From Siphonodentalium dalli (taxonomy: Eukaryota; Mollusca; Scaphopoda; Gadilida; Siphonodentaliidae), in NCBI GenBank assembly GCA_032622095.1, contig CP136062.1, positions 132,015,282-132,079,281 on the forward strand: a stretch of 64,000 nt of DNA, written 5' to 3'. The notes beneath the pieces are model-generated. The model worked only from the letters and a program-made list of their open reading frames with translations. It was not told the DNA's origin and searched no databases. Positions 23,353 to 32,919 of this stretch are shown piece after piece (position 1 is the first letter of the stretch; every line of letters begins with the position of its first letter). The position numbers and the translations under genes were made by a program.

Positions 23353-23413
23353 TGTTGAGTAATCGTTACACAATCGTTGAACACAAACCGCTCAACAAAT
23401 TATCACTCAACAC
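23353..23413 (+). repeat. CTCAAC/GTTGAG cluster 3
   Basis: GTTGAGTAATCG, GTTGAACAC, CTCAACAAA and CTCAACAC in 60 bp, directly before a strong hairpin. Confidence 0.5.
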
Positions 23414-23416
23414 TTT

Positions 23417-23466
23417 ACATCTGCTTTCACACTTTCTTTATGGCAAGAAAGTGTGAAATCAGATGT
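23417..23466. repeat. 50-bp near-perfect hairpin
   Basis: The arm ACATCTGCTTTCACACTTTC pairs with the reversed right arm ACATCTGATTTCACACTTTC; only one of the first 20 positions differs. The loop is a few bases around ATG. Confidence 0.85.
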
Positions 23467-23574
23467 TCATCGTATATATCAGTTTGTGTATCGAAGCACA
23501 TGCACTAATTCGGTGTGACAATGCTGTCTCCCATGTGTCGCCTCATATCGTATCTGACCATGCACCCAGTAAAC

Positions 23575-25180
23575 ATGCCGGTGCTGGTCGGTACCGGCCG
23601 CATTCTGGTTCATACCGACAGCGCCACCTTACAGTCGGGGTCCGTATTAGCCAGGGTCCGTATGAACCGGAGGTCCGCAAAAGCCAGGGTCCGTAAGAGC
23701 CAGGGTCCGTAAGAGCCAGGGTCCGTATCAGCAGCATACCTCTGTGAGCACCGGTCGGTACGGGCAACCCAGTATACCAAATAACATGATGGCAATTTAA
23801 ACCTTTCGTGTATACAGTCGGTATATACCGGCCATATGTAAGCAAGAAGCCGACACAAAATCAACCTCGAGTTATTTCCGTGTAAATCACCACCATACAA
23901 CCACCCCTGGTCAAGTGGCCCTGCTAGTGTGCTATGATGCGGTTGGGTCCTGCTGAATTGCTATGATGATGTTAGGGCAAACTGTTGCTGTTAACAAAAA
24001 GTACCGTTATATTTTTTTAGTTTCCGATAATCTGAGCATAATATTATGCAAGAAAAGCCATTATGCATGCGTATAAACATTAAAAAACATATTTGTTTGC
24101 GATATATTTTTAATACTAAATGTATTATTTGTTGAAAATTGACTATAATCAAGATGGGTTATTCACGTCGTTTTAGAAACACCAGCGCAGGCATTATTAT
24201 ATATATTTTTTAATATGTTTTTTCTTGAATGTTTCATACACACAGCAATAGTTTCATAGCAATTCAGCAGGACCACCAGCATCATATCATATTAGCAGGA
24301 CCACTTGACCAGGGGGTGACAACGTTATTACCATCTGACACACTGTCTGACATATCATTCAACAGTCTTGAAAAGTATATATTTATTCATTTTATAGAAT
24401 GTAACAGTGTGACGGTAGCCTGTACCGGCCGGTGCCGTACCGATACCGGCATGCCATGCTGTCAGTCGGTACCGGTCATTACCGGCAACACAGTACCAAT
24501 ATGATGGAAAATCTTTCGTGCAGGTAGTCGGTACCGGTCATAGGCCTATGTATAGACAAGAAACTGGCAAGCCGACACGAAACTGACACGAAATAAAACG
24601 CATATTATTCAGTGTTAATCATTATGATGTAACATTATTTGACAAAGTTTAACACAATGTCGTTCAACCGTCCTGAATAGTTGACATTTAAGCATTTTCT
24701 GGAATGGAATAATGTAATAGTAAGTCTGTACCGACCGGTGCCGTACCTACGTCGGCATGCTGTGAAGTTTACCCTCAGCCAGTCGATACCGGCCGATACA
24801 GGCAACCCAGTTCCATCCAACATTATTGTAAATCTTTCATGCAGGTAGTCTGTACCGGCCATATGTAGGCAAGATACCGGCAAGCCGACACGAAATAAAA
24901 CGCATGTTATTTTCAGTGAAAATCACCGCGATGTAACGCTATTTGACATATTCTAACACTCTGTTGTCCAAAAATCCATAATATGCATTTATGCATAAAT
25001 TTTCTGGAATGGAATAATGTGATATATATAGTAAGCCTGTACCGACCGGTACCGTACAAATGTTGTTGGCATGCCGTGAAGTTTACCAGCAATCAGTCGG
25101 TGCCGACCAGTACGGACAACCAAGTGATGGCAAATCTCCCATGCAGGTAGTCGGTGCATGCTTAAATTGGGATGCTAGTT
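23575..25180 (+). repeat. About 300-bp tandem repeat, four diverged units
   Basis: Units carry the words CGGTACCGGTC, a GCAGGTAGTCGGTACCGG segment, GAAATAAAACGCAT and GGAATGGAATAATGT. The GAAATAAAACGCAT word is at about 24590 and 24890, giving a period near 300. The first unit also contains a short minisatellite at 23637-23732 (about 16-17 bp, AGCCAGGGTCCGTAAG) and is split by the MITE at 23902-24318. Confidence 0.75.
23902..24318 (+). mobile_element. Transib-like MITE family, copy 3, with 5-bp target duplication
   Basis: Begins CACCCCTGGTCAAGTGG and ends with the near-complement. The flanks are ACAAC at 23897-23901 and ACAAC at 24319-24323. The neighbouring tandem units serve as an approximate empty site and place the insertion in the middle of a unit. 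417 bp, non-coding. Confidence 0.85.
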
Positions 25181-25486
25181 TCGCGATTTTGGTGTTCCAT
25201 ACAGGGGGCAAGACTCTAACATAATAATGGTTTCGAAACATAGAAAAACATTGTTTCTTTTGATGGTTGTGATTACTAGTGTTGCCTGCTAACACCTAAC
25301 CTGAAAACGACAAATTTGTCCATCAAGTTTTTATAATTTTGGCCAAATTAAAAAAAAAAATTTGGCCAAATAACAAAAAACTTGTCAGTTTAAACAAGTA
25401 TAGTTTGGAATGGTCTATTATTTACATGTATGGATGTTCAGGAAATAAAAGGCAAATCAGACATATATATAATAGAAAGGGATAAC

Positions 25487-25523
25487 AACTCAATCAATGG
25501 TTATTTAGTATAGAAAAGGTTAA
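25487..25523 (-). mobile_element. Fragment: one end of a piggyBac-like MITE (family C)
   Basis: Reads ATTTAGTATAGAAAAGG then TTAA at 25520-25523, preceded by the family's subterminal word GGATAAC. The other end was not found. Confidence 0.5.
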
Positions 25524-25759
25524 CTAATAATTTATTTTTAGATAGCATGGTGATATAAAGGGACAGCAATGAGTATTGTGTTAATATTCCATAACAAAAG
25601 TCATTGTCTTTTGTCTATATATATAGTGTTTGTATCCAGGCTGGATTTTAATATTTTTCAGAGGAACAAAGCCGACATAGTGATGTAAAATCAGACTTTT
25701 TTACGTTAACATACATTTTAATATCGCAACGAGGCCTGGGACCTTGAATGCACCCTTAA

Positions 25760-26007
25760 CCCTTTCTTTTCTAAATGGATTCGCCCACCCAGTTATAAAA
25801 TTAATGTAACTGTTGGAATGGTCTATTAATCATTTGGACCATTCACTCGTGAAAATGAGCTAACGATATTATGGCGAATTGATAATACAAGTGCAGAAGT
25901 ATTCATATTCTTTGGTGGGAAATGTTCAGATAATAAGTTCAACAAACAACCTACGGTCTGAATATTTAAGGGAACAATTCATCAATGAGCATTCAGTACA
26001 GAACGTG
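25760..26007 (+). mobile_element. piggyBac-like MITE, family C, copy 1
   Basis: TTAA (25756-25759), then CCCTTTCTTTTCTAAATGG. The right end, GCATTCAGTACAGAACGTG, is followed by TTAA (26008-26011). Its length of 248 bp matches the 244-bp copy at 32223-32466. TTAA targets with CCCTTT termini point to piggyBac. The ends are diverged, so this copy is old. The ORF at 25879-26169 crosses its right end and is not credible as a gene. Confidence 0.6.
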
Positions 26008-26805
26008 TTAAGTGAGTGCCAAGTGGGGAAGAAGCTATTTTTCAGCAATATGGATTTGGGAATAAGACAAAAAATATTCAAAAGAGGACTGAGATGGAAT
26101 CAGAGCTATAATAAAATACTAATTAGTACCAACGGACAGTCTCAGAAAGTTAGTTTACAAACTGCGTAGCCTGATTTAGTATAAATGTGTAGAACATGAA
26201 TTCCACGAAAAAGCAGCCATGGATACCGATAATGGGTATTTGCATCATAAGCATGTCATCGGGGAATGTTGTTGCTTCTTCTGAATTTCATTATTACTAT
26301 ATATGACATATATCCAATGAATATATTTTGGAATGGTCATTGCCCTCACTATACAATCTCCTAAACACCAGATATTGTGTGACTGGGGATCAATTATGCG
26401 CGCATGCGCAGTCAACGCATATTTTCATATTTTGCCAAATAAGGTCAAATCAACCCAACTATCATTTTCAAGCAGCTCAAGGGTCATTCTAGGTTAATAG
26501 TGAGGCATGTGTGGAAATGTTATTTTTGTCACATTTCCCATATCACAATCTGCCTCAATTACCATAGTATCCCCTTTTTGCACATATATTTTAGTAAAAT
26601 GACGGTTTAACCCCTATATACCAACAACCCGTTTATAAGGTAAAAACAGTCGCATAGCAACCGTTGCCATGGAAAGTATTTTCGTGATTGCCCCCATATC
26701 TGAAAATAATACGTGGCACCTAATATACACATGTGCCAAGTTTTATGCTTTTATGACAATGTCCGCACTTGTTACACAAAAAACTATACCTAAAAAAATC
26801 GCACG

Positions 26806-27212
26806 GTGATTCCGCCACGAAAATCTTGTGATTCCGTCACGCTCACCATCTGGTAAATATCTACACTGCGTTGTACATTTATACAATAACAATATGTTGT
26901 TTGTCAAGGGAAATCTTAACCCGTTTTGTAAAGAGCCAATTCAAGTATGTTATGTGTAACAATTCACAGAGTTATCTTGATAATGAAGGGTACCCTCGAC
27001 ACAAGGGAACTTTTCGTGTGATTCCGTCACGGCCGAACTTTTGTTTATACCGATGCATTCTTTAAATGAGTATCAACTTCCGTTATGTATTTCGTAATTA
27101 TATCACTTTGCTCCATCATTCTAAAAAATAGTAGGCGAAATAACATTGGTATGAACCACATACGGTCGGGTACAAGTTGAAAAAAAGCTCTGCGATTGGT
27201 GATTCCGTCACG
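26806..27212 (+). repeat. Four dispersed copies of GTGATTCCGTCACG
   Basis: Copies at 26806-26819 (one base different), 26828-26841, 27018-27031 and 27199-27212. The 14-mer is nearly palindromic (GTGA...TCAC). No other similarity between the surrounding sequences was noticed. Confidence 0.7.
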
Positions 27213-27284
27213 CTGGAATTCATCAGAACATGTTGGAGACAACATTTCTGCTTAACTTAGGGTATGCATGGATGATGCTATTAA

Positions 27285-27361
27285 CGACCTTTATTGAACT
27301 TATCTTCTGAACATTTCCTGAGGGATAACTACTCGTCAATGAGTATTTAGTACAGAAAGGG
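27285..27361 (-). mobile_element. piggyBac-like MITE end (family C), inverted partial copy
   Basis: The reverse complement matches the start of the copy at 32223 for about 75 bp (CCCTTTCTGTACTAAAT, GACGAGTAGTTATCCC, ATGTTCAGA.GATAAGTTCAA). TTAA lies at 27362-27365. The left end is uncertain; TTAACCCGTTTTG at 26916 is a candidate. Confidence 0.55.
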
Positions 27362-27365
27362 TTAA

Positions 27366-27878
27366 AGGGACTTAAAAGGTTAAAAGTCCGCAAAACTACT
27401 ATATATATAATAAACAAGTATACATGTAAAAATAGATAGACTTTGTTCTAATTTCCATTATTAATGACTCCAATGACGAGATGTCACACATTGGAACCAC
27501 TGTTATGTAAACATTACTGTTACCGAGGCGTTACCGACCAAAGTCAAATTATAGATAACAACGTTTAATCAAAATTTGAAAGTCAACATTTCAAAAGGTC
27601 AAAGCATTGAAAACTATTCTGAAAATCATATATAGACTTAAATATTTGAACTTACTATATATACACTATTAGCGATGTTTGTTGAAAAATCACTGTAATA
27701 GTTTGTTTACATAACAATACAATGGTTTCAACCCGCGGAATTCCGTTATTGGAGAACTATCAATAATTAATATAAGTTTATCAATTCCTCGACGCTCAAG
27801 CTTCTTTGCGGTGGTGTTTTCACATACTTTTTTTAATTTTGCACTTTTACCCATGCACTGCTAGTGCCTTTGGTCCCT
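27366..27878 (+). mobile_element. Candidate TTAA-flanked MITE with AGGGAC ends
   Basis: The ends are AGGGACTTAAAAGG and, reversed, AGGGACCAAAGG, flanked by TTAA at 27362-27365 and 27879-27882. The inverted ends are short, so this rests mainly on the TTAA pair and the AGGGAC words. The left TTAA is shared with the neighbouring family C end. Confidence 0.4.
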
Positions 27879-27932
27879 TTAAAAATCGTAAAATTCATAA
27901 TCCGATATAAATTATATGTCATATTTTATAAA

Positions 27933-28231
27933 GTGAGACTTTTTTCTGGCGGGACCATGAATAGCAGAAACAGTGGACAGTACCAACTTTTCTTAAGACA
28001 ACCAACAAATTTTAATGTTCCCCTCATACAAATTATTCACAACCAATCACATGAGAGATTGTCCTTGGCGTTAGCGGGGAAGTGAGACTTTCTGTGGCGG
28101 GACCATGCATATAGCAGAAACAGAGTTGACAGCACTAACTTTTCTTAAGACAACCAACAACTTATAATGTTCCCCTTATACAAATTATTCACCACAAATC
28201 ACATGAGAGATTGTCCTTGGCGTTAGTGGGG
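27933..28231 (+). repeat. Tandem duplication of about 149 bp
   Basis: 27933-28081 and 28082-28231 are two copies starting GTGAGACTTT and ending TTGTCCTTGGCGTTAG, about 90% alike. Confidence 0.9.
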
Positions 28232-29631
28232 AAGCCTCACCGGTACTATACGTCATATGAACGCGCAATCGACTCTGGATGGGAGAGAGACTGCGTCACT
28301 GATGGTTGTCCGCGTACGACGGAGACGTCGTTCTCCCGCGTTATATCAATTTGAGAAGGATGGGCTTTATCGATCGCGCTTCCTAGGCGAATTATCGATT
28401 TTCTAATACATCGGTAAAACCTGCTGTATATGTGTATATACCAGTCGCACACTGATACCAAGCTACATTGTGCTGTCGCAGGCGCACGTGTAATGTTCCA
28501 GAGAGTAACTGATTCTCCAACTCCAATCTAAGTTGTCCTTATATATACATGAATGCTGTCTTGATATTATATGTATACTGATATATGTAATCATTAGAGT
28601 TACAAGCTATAAGCGTTTGGATAGTTTAGGATGAACTCATCCCAATAAAGCTTGGGATTGTCATGCAAGACGGGAAGTCATTTACTAAAAGGGAGATTTT
28701 GTGTTTCGTCTAATCCAATGCAATTCAATGCTCGGAGTTAGCAAATCGAAAACTGTAACGTCATATTCACAAATGTAGTGAATTGAACAGAAATGCATAC
28801 TAACCGCCATTTGCATTCACTGTAATTATCTGCAGTATATTATTGCTTCCATTGCATTATTGTATTGTTGCCAATTTAGAGTGTCAGTGATATCTGAAGA
28901 ACGTATGAAGCCGTCACATGGTTTGTCTTTAAATCACACAAATAATTAAAGGTACGCACCACTTTAAAATGCGAGTTTTCAAAGTCATAATATGCCACGA
29001 ATACGTCATAACACTGCGCACCGAATTTCCGGATGTAATATATGCGAGTTGGCGTATTGGCTCATTCTGATTAAAATACAGACTATTGCCATGAAGTACG
29101 AGAGCTGAGTCACCTTTGTCAATACTTTGGTGAGACCATATGCGGCATTGAGTACACAAATAAATCAGCCGATAAACATGAGCACAAGGAAGGCCTAAAC
29201 TCTGGTAAAGGTGAATAACGTCCATTAGTATAACCGGACAGGCCCTTTTCAAAATTACTTCTTCGTGACAACGCTTTCGTCTATATATATACTACATAAA
29301 ACCGCGCTTGATCGCATGTCCTGTGATGATAAATACAATTATTAATTAATGAACAAAACTAGACATCGATCTTATTTAGATATGACATTTGTGTCCAGAA
29401 TAACATGTTATCGAACAAGGCTAATATCGCCCTTAAACCGAGTAATGTCGAATTGCGACATCTCCAATCCGCGTAATATGGATTTACGACATGCCGAAAA
29501 ACTACTTCATGCACTGATATAAAATAACGTGTAGGTATCCATGTTTGAGACGTCACTCACACGAAAGATGTGTCAGTTACTACGAGGCGATCTAATTAAT
29601 AAATATGATATTACTTGGATGGTTTGATATT
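28232..29631. other. Gene-free stretch with a CpG-richer patch
   Basis: 28240-28500 is richer in CG dinucleotides (TACGTCATATGAACGCGC, TCTCCCGCG, GTACGACGGAGACGTCG) than its surroundings and could be regulatory, but carries no exon I can support. TTAAAGGTACGCACC at 28946 looks like a T2-type MITE end without a partner. Confidence 0.35.
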
Positions 29632-29758
29632 AAGGGGGTAGCAGGAAGACAGCCCGATAGGGCTAGGCTACCCCGACAATACACTGCTTTACTTTATTAT
29701 GTATTACTGCCACTGTATCATTCGTGTGTATATTGTAAATAAACTATCCTATCCTATT
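29632..29758 (+). mobile_element. 3' tail of a non-LTR retrotransposon with (ATCCT) repeats
   Basis: GGGGGTAGCAGGAAGAC starts a short segment that ends TGTAAATAAACTATCCTATCCTATT. A short non-coding 3' region ending in AATAAA and a few copies of a pentamer is characteristic of 5'-truncated LINE (CR1/RTE-like) insertions. Confidence 0.6.
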
Positions 29759-32222
29759 ACTGGCCTGATATAAGCCTTCGGTATCCTGATATTTTAATTT
29801 CCTCGGGCTGATATCGGGCCTATATATATCAAACAACCCAAGTAATACCCTCTAAATATATCGTTCGATATCAAGCACAAAAACATGAGAACATATATAC
29901 AGTTAAATTCCCATATAATGTTTGCAACTTCAAATTTAGAAAATATGAGTACATGTATGATACATATCAGTGGAATTTCATTCAAAATCAGTCACAAAAT
30001 GAAGCTGATATATTGTCTGTAAACATGAAACTTGATATAATAATAATGAAGTACGACGGATATGTTTTCGAACGAACATCAACATTAGACAACCATCATT
30101 GTTCAGAACATTTAAGGTTATTTCTCAATTAGATAGGTCAATGAATTATTTACTTTCTTTCTTGAATTATGTCATCCATGTAGAGTGTGGAAATAGTCAA
30201 TTTTGTATTCTAAAATGTGCGCATTTTTTCTCAAGCATTTTTTTGTTCTGAACATATGGATTATCTTTTTGTTGGTTCAACATAGATTCCATGCAATGTA
30301 AGAGGCGTGTGTATAAATGGTGCTTGATCTGCATGACCTTTCTCCACATGCACTGACAAAGTGAATAATACTAAAAAACGTTCTTCAAATAAACACCTAA
30401 AAAAGTATGTTCCCCCTAATATTTCATGGTTTTCTCCAAATATACATGTGGGTTCCGTTGATATGAAAATTTGATCTTCTATCTGAATACTAATGCACCA
30501 TGCGAATGCTGGTTATGCGGGTGGTGTTGAGCTTGAATGAGTTCAAATTAATGGGACAAATGACCTCTCTAAAAAAAAAATCATAGTAAGAATATTAGAG
30601 CACACTATAGCACAGAACATATGTGTGTTTATAACCACATACTAATAAAATCAGTGTCAAATGCATGCGAGCCTTACCAAACTTCCCACTTTTGGCCAAT
30701 TGTGAACAAGAGCTACCCCTCTTGAACATTTTACTTTCCCCATACCCATAATGTTCAAACCAATTTGCATTATGAGTAGGTAAACCCTTCCACTGTGTCG
30801 AATAACTAACTATCTTTGTCCGACCGTGCATGATATTTCAATTTCTGAAAGTTTCGGAATGATGTGGGCACTCACTAAGCACATTGACAATTGCAACAAC
30901 AGTGGTTATTGTCCGAATTGTTCAGTTTGAAACTGTGGTTTTTTAAGTTGACATTTCTCCTTATTAATTGGTGCACATTCAATGATAACTACAATTAAAT
31001 GTTCAACGTTAATAGAGTTAGTCGATGGTACCATAAAGGTTATGAAAAATGTAAGTATGTGTAAGGGCAATATGCCCAAAATATTAGGGTGAAACTTACT
31101 TTTTATATATGTGTTTATTTTGTGTGGCTTTAAAGCGAGTTCATACCTCAAACTAAATATACCATAATGTATCGAATTTGTCACATTCTAATGATGAAAT
31201 ATAGGTCGACAAGTACATGATAAAACCAATAGTTATGTACAAATTGTGCGCACTCTTAAAAGAACAGAAGTGACATAAATTCATCAGCAGTCAAGCAACC
31301 CCCTCCGACGCTGATTAAATGCTCACGAAGGGAACCTGCTTCAGTTAGTATAAAACATCGAGCTATTTTGATCAATGAAACGTACTAGATGCAAACAATA
31401 AAATTATTACTAAGTTTGAGGTCTGAACATTATTACTCACTTTAAAGTGACCACGAATGTAATCTTTCATAGATATGTTTAACCAAAATTTTACGACTTT
31501 TTTGGAATGGCAAATAAAGCTATATGTCCAACAGCTGTTCACACTATGTGTATACAGCTGTATATAGAATCCTGACTGGAGCCACCATTAAATAGAGATT
31601 TTCGTGCTGTGCTCAATAGTTGAGCCCATTAATGCTCACGAGGAAGAATTTGAGTATACTACATACACCTTATTCCTTTGATAATTCACGAGTCGCGACA
31701 TTATAAAAAAGATGCCCCATTCGATTTGACACCATAAAAGTTTGATAAAACTACTGTAAATTTCCCATATTGGTCATTCATGGAATGGTCAGACAACGAG
31801 TGTCAAATGGCAAATTTACAGTGTTGGGGGTTTTCAAGAATGTTTTATACTCACAATCGGCGTTTTATGTTTATGTGTTCGCGTCGGTTATTTGTGAAGC
31901 TATATATAACTGCACGTGTGGCGTTGATTCAAAGTAATATGCAGTTATGTGCGTTGTGAGTGAGCAATTAATAGGTTTAGATTTTTTTTCTTCACTAATT
32001 TGGTGTCAAATTGGATGGGCATATGTGGGTCCCTTTAAATTAGTGAATGTATGGTATTGCAAACAATAATATATTCATAATATATGCAAATGCAGTGCCA
32101 AGCTTCAACTCATCGAAAGCATAAAGCCGTATACTGTATAGATGACGTTGACCAAGCTTAGAGGAGAAATATAAATTAACGCGAAGCGGCACCGGCTGTT
32201 CGATATTTTCTGTTTATATTAA
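29759..32222. other. Gene-free stretch, one possible MITE
   Basis: Mostly AT-rich with no exon signal. GATGCCCCATTCGATTTGACACC (31711-31733, quoted with a few mismatches to its partner) is inverted near 32000-32030, where the sequence ends GGGTCCC then TTTAA. This suggests a decayed TTAA MITE over about 31690-32036. Confidence 0.4.
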
Positions 32223-32466
32223 CTCTTTCCATACTAAAGCATCACTGACGAGTAGTTATCCCATAATAAATGTTCAGATAATAAGTTCAATAGGTCGTTT
32301 GTTGATTATCTAAACATTTACCTCAATAACATAGGACTCATTCTGTACTTTTATTTATCTGTCGTCTGTTTATATTACATGTATACATCCCTGCAAATCA
32401 TGCAATAATATAAACCATTCAGATGTACACTTTAACTGACTGAGAATCCATTTAGTATAGAAAAGG
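32223..32466 (+). mobile_element. piggyBac-like MITE, family C, copy 2
   Basis: TTAA (32219-32222), CTCTTTCCATACTAAA ... TTTAGTATAGAAAAGG, TTAA (32467-32470); 244 bp with matching inverted ends. It is the best-preserved copy and defines the family. Confidence 0.8.
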
Positions 32467-32876
32467 TTAAACAAACGGTAGTTATTATCAAGTAAATTGT
32501 ATGGTGTAGTATATATCAGCACAGAACCGCCATTCATCTAGCAGAGAGCAAAACTCAGATTAACAGCAGCAACATGTATCACTCGAGAGAATATTCGGAT
32601 GTCTTTTGGACATTAAATTTTATCGGCTCTGTTGAAATTTTGTAAAATTTTATTGAAATCATTGAATGTGAGGAGGTTGTCATTCGAGTTTACCTTCAGC
32701 TGTTTAACCTTTCGTGTTTTCACACCTCATTCTGCTCCTTTGAGACGTTGAATGTCCTGCAAAATTGTCACATATCATCACATATACAAGACAACAAATG
32801 GAAGGTATGCCGGGACACGAAATAGCAACTACATATGAAGTGCAAACGAGAAAAAGTTTCTAAAAATATATCTTAC

Positions 32877-32919
32877 TTCATCTGTTTGACGATAGTACTC
32901 TTTCCAGATTCTCCGGCAC
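32877..32919 (-). CDS. GNAO: G protein alpha-o subunit, exon 2 (P-loop exon)
   Basis: A 43-nt exon bounded on the minus strand by TTTATTTATTTCAG and a GTAAGA donor. Joined to exon 1 (which leaves one base) it reads GAGESGKSTIVKQMK. This is the P-loop that grips the phosphates of GTP in every heterotrimeric G alpha, with the serine that coordinates magnesium. In vertebrate Gi/Go genes exon 2 is also 43 nt with the same borders, so length, phase (enters at phase 1, leaves at phase 2) and sequence all agree. No downstream exon was found in the remaining 32.9 kb. It is too short for ORF searches, so it would be missed by naive annotation. A processed copy is ruled out by the intron borders. Confidence 0.95.

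Larger units (their letters stand above)
1..32876 (-). other. Probable intron 2 of the G alpha-o gene, running off the left edge
   Basis: This stretch lies downstream of alpha-o exon 2 on the minus strand. I looked for the next exon, which in this family encodes the IIHE...YSNTIQS region, and for the later GGQR and NKKD exons, and did not find them. The simplest reading is a single intron of at least 32.9 kb filled with mobile DNA, but a missed exon or a gene nested in it is possible. The individual repeats are listed separately. Confidence 0.5.

Noticed and set aside
1-32876. Exons 3-8 of alpha-o on the minus strand
   Set aside because: I searched by eye for the conserved blocks (YSNTIQS, DVGGQRSERKKWIHCFE, NKKD) and found none. 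A translated search could overturn this.
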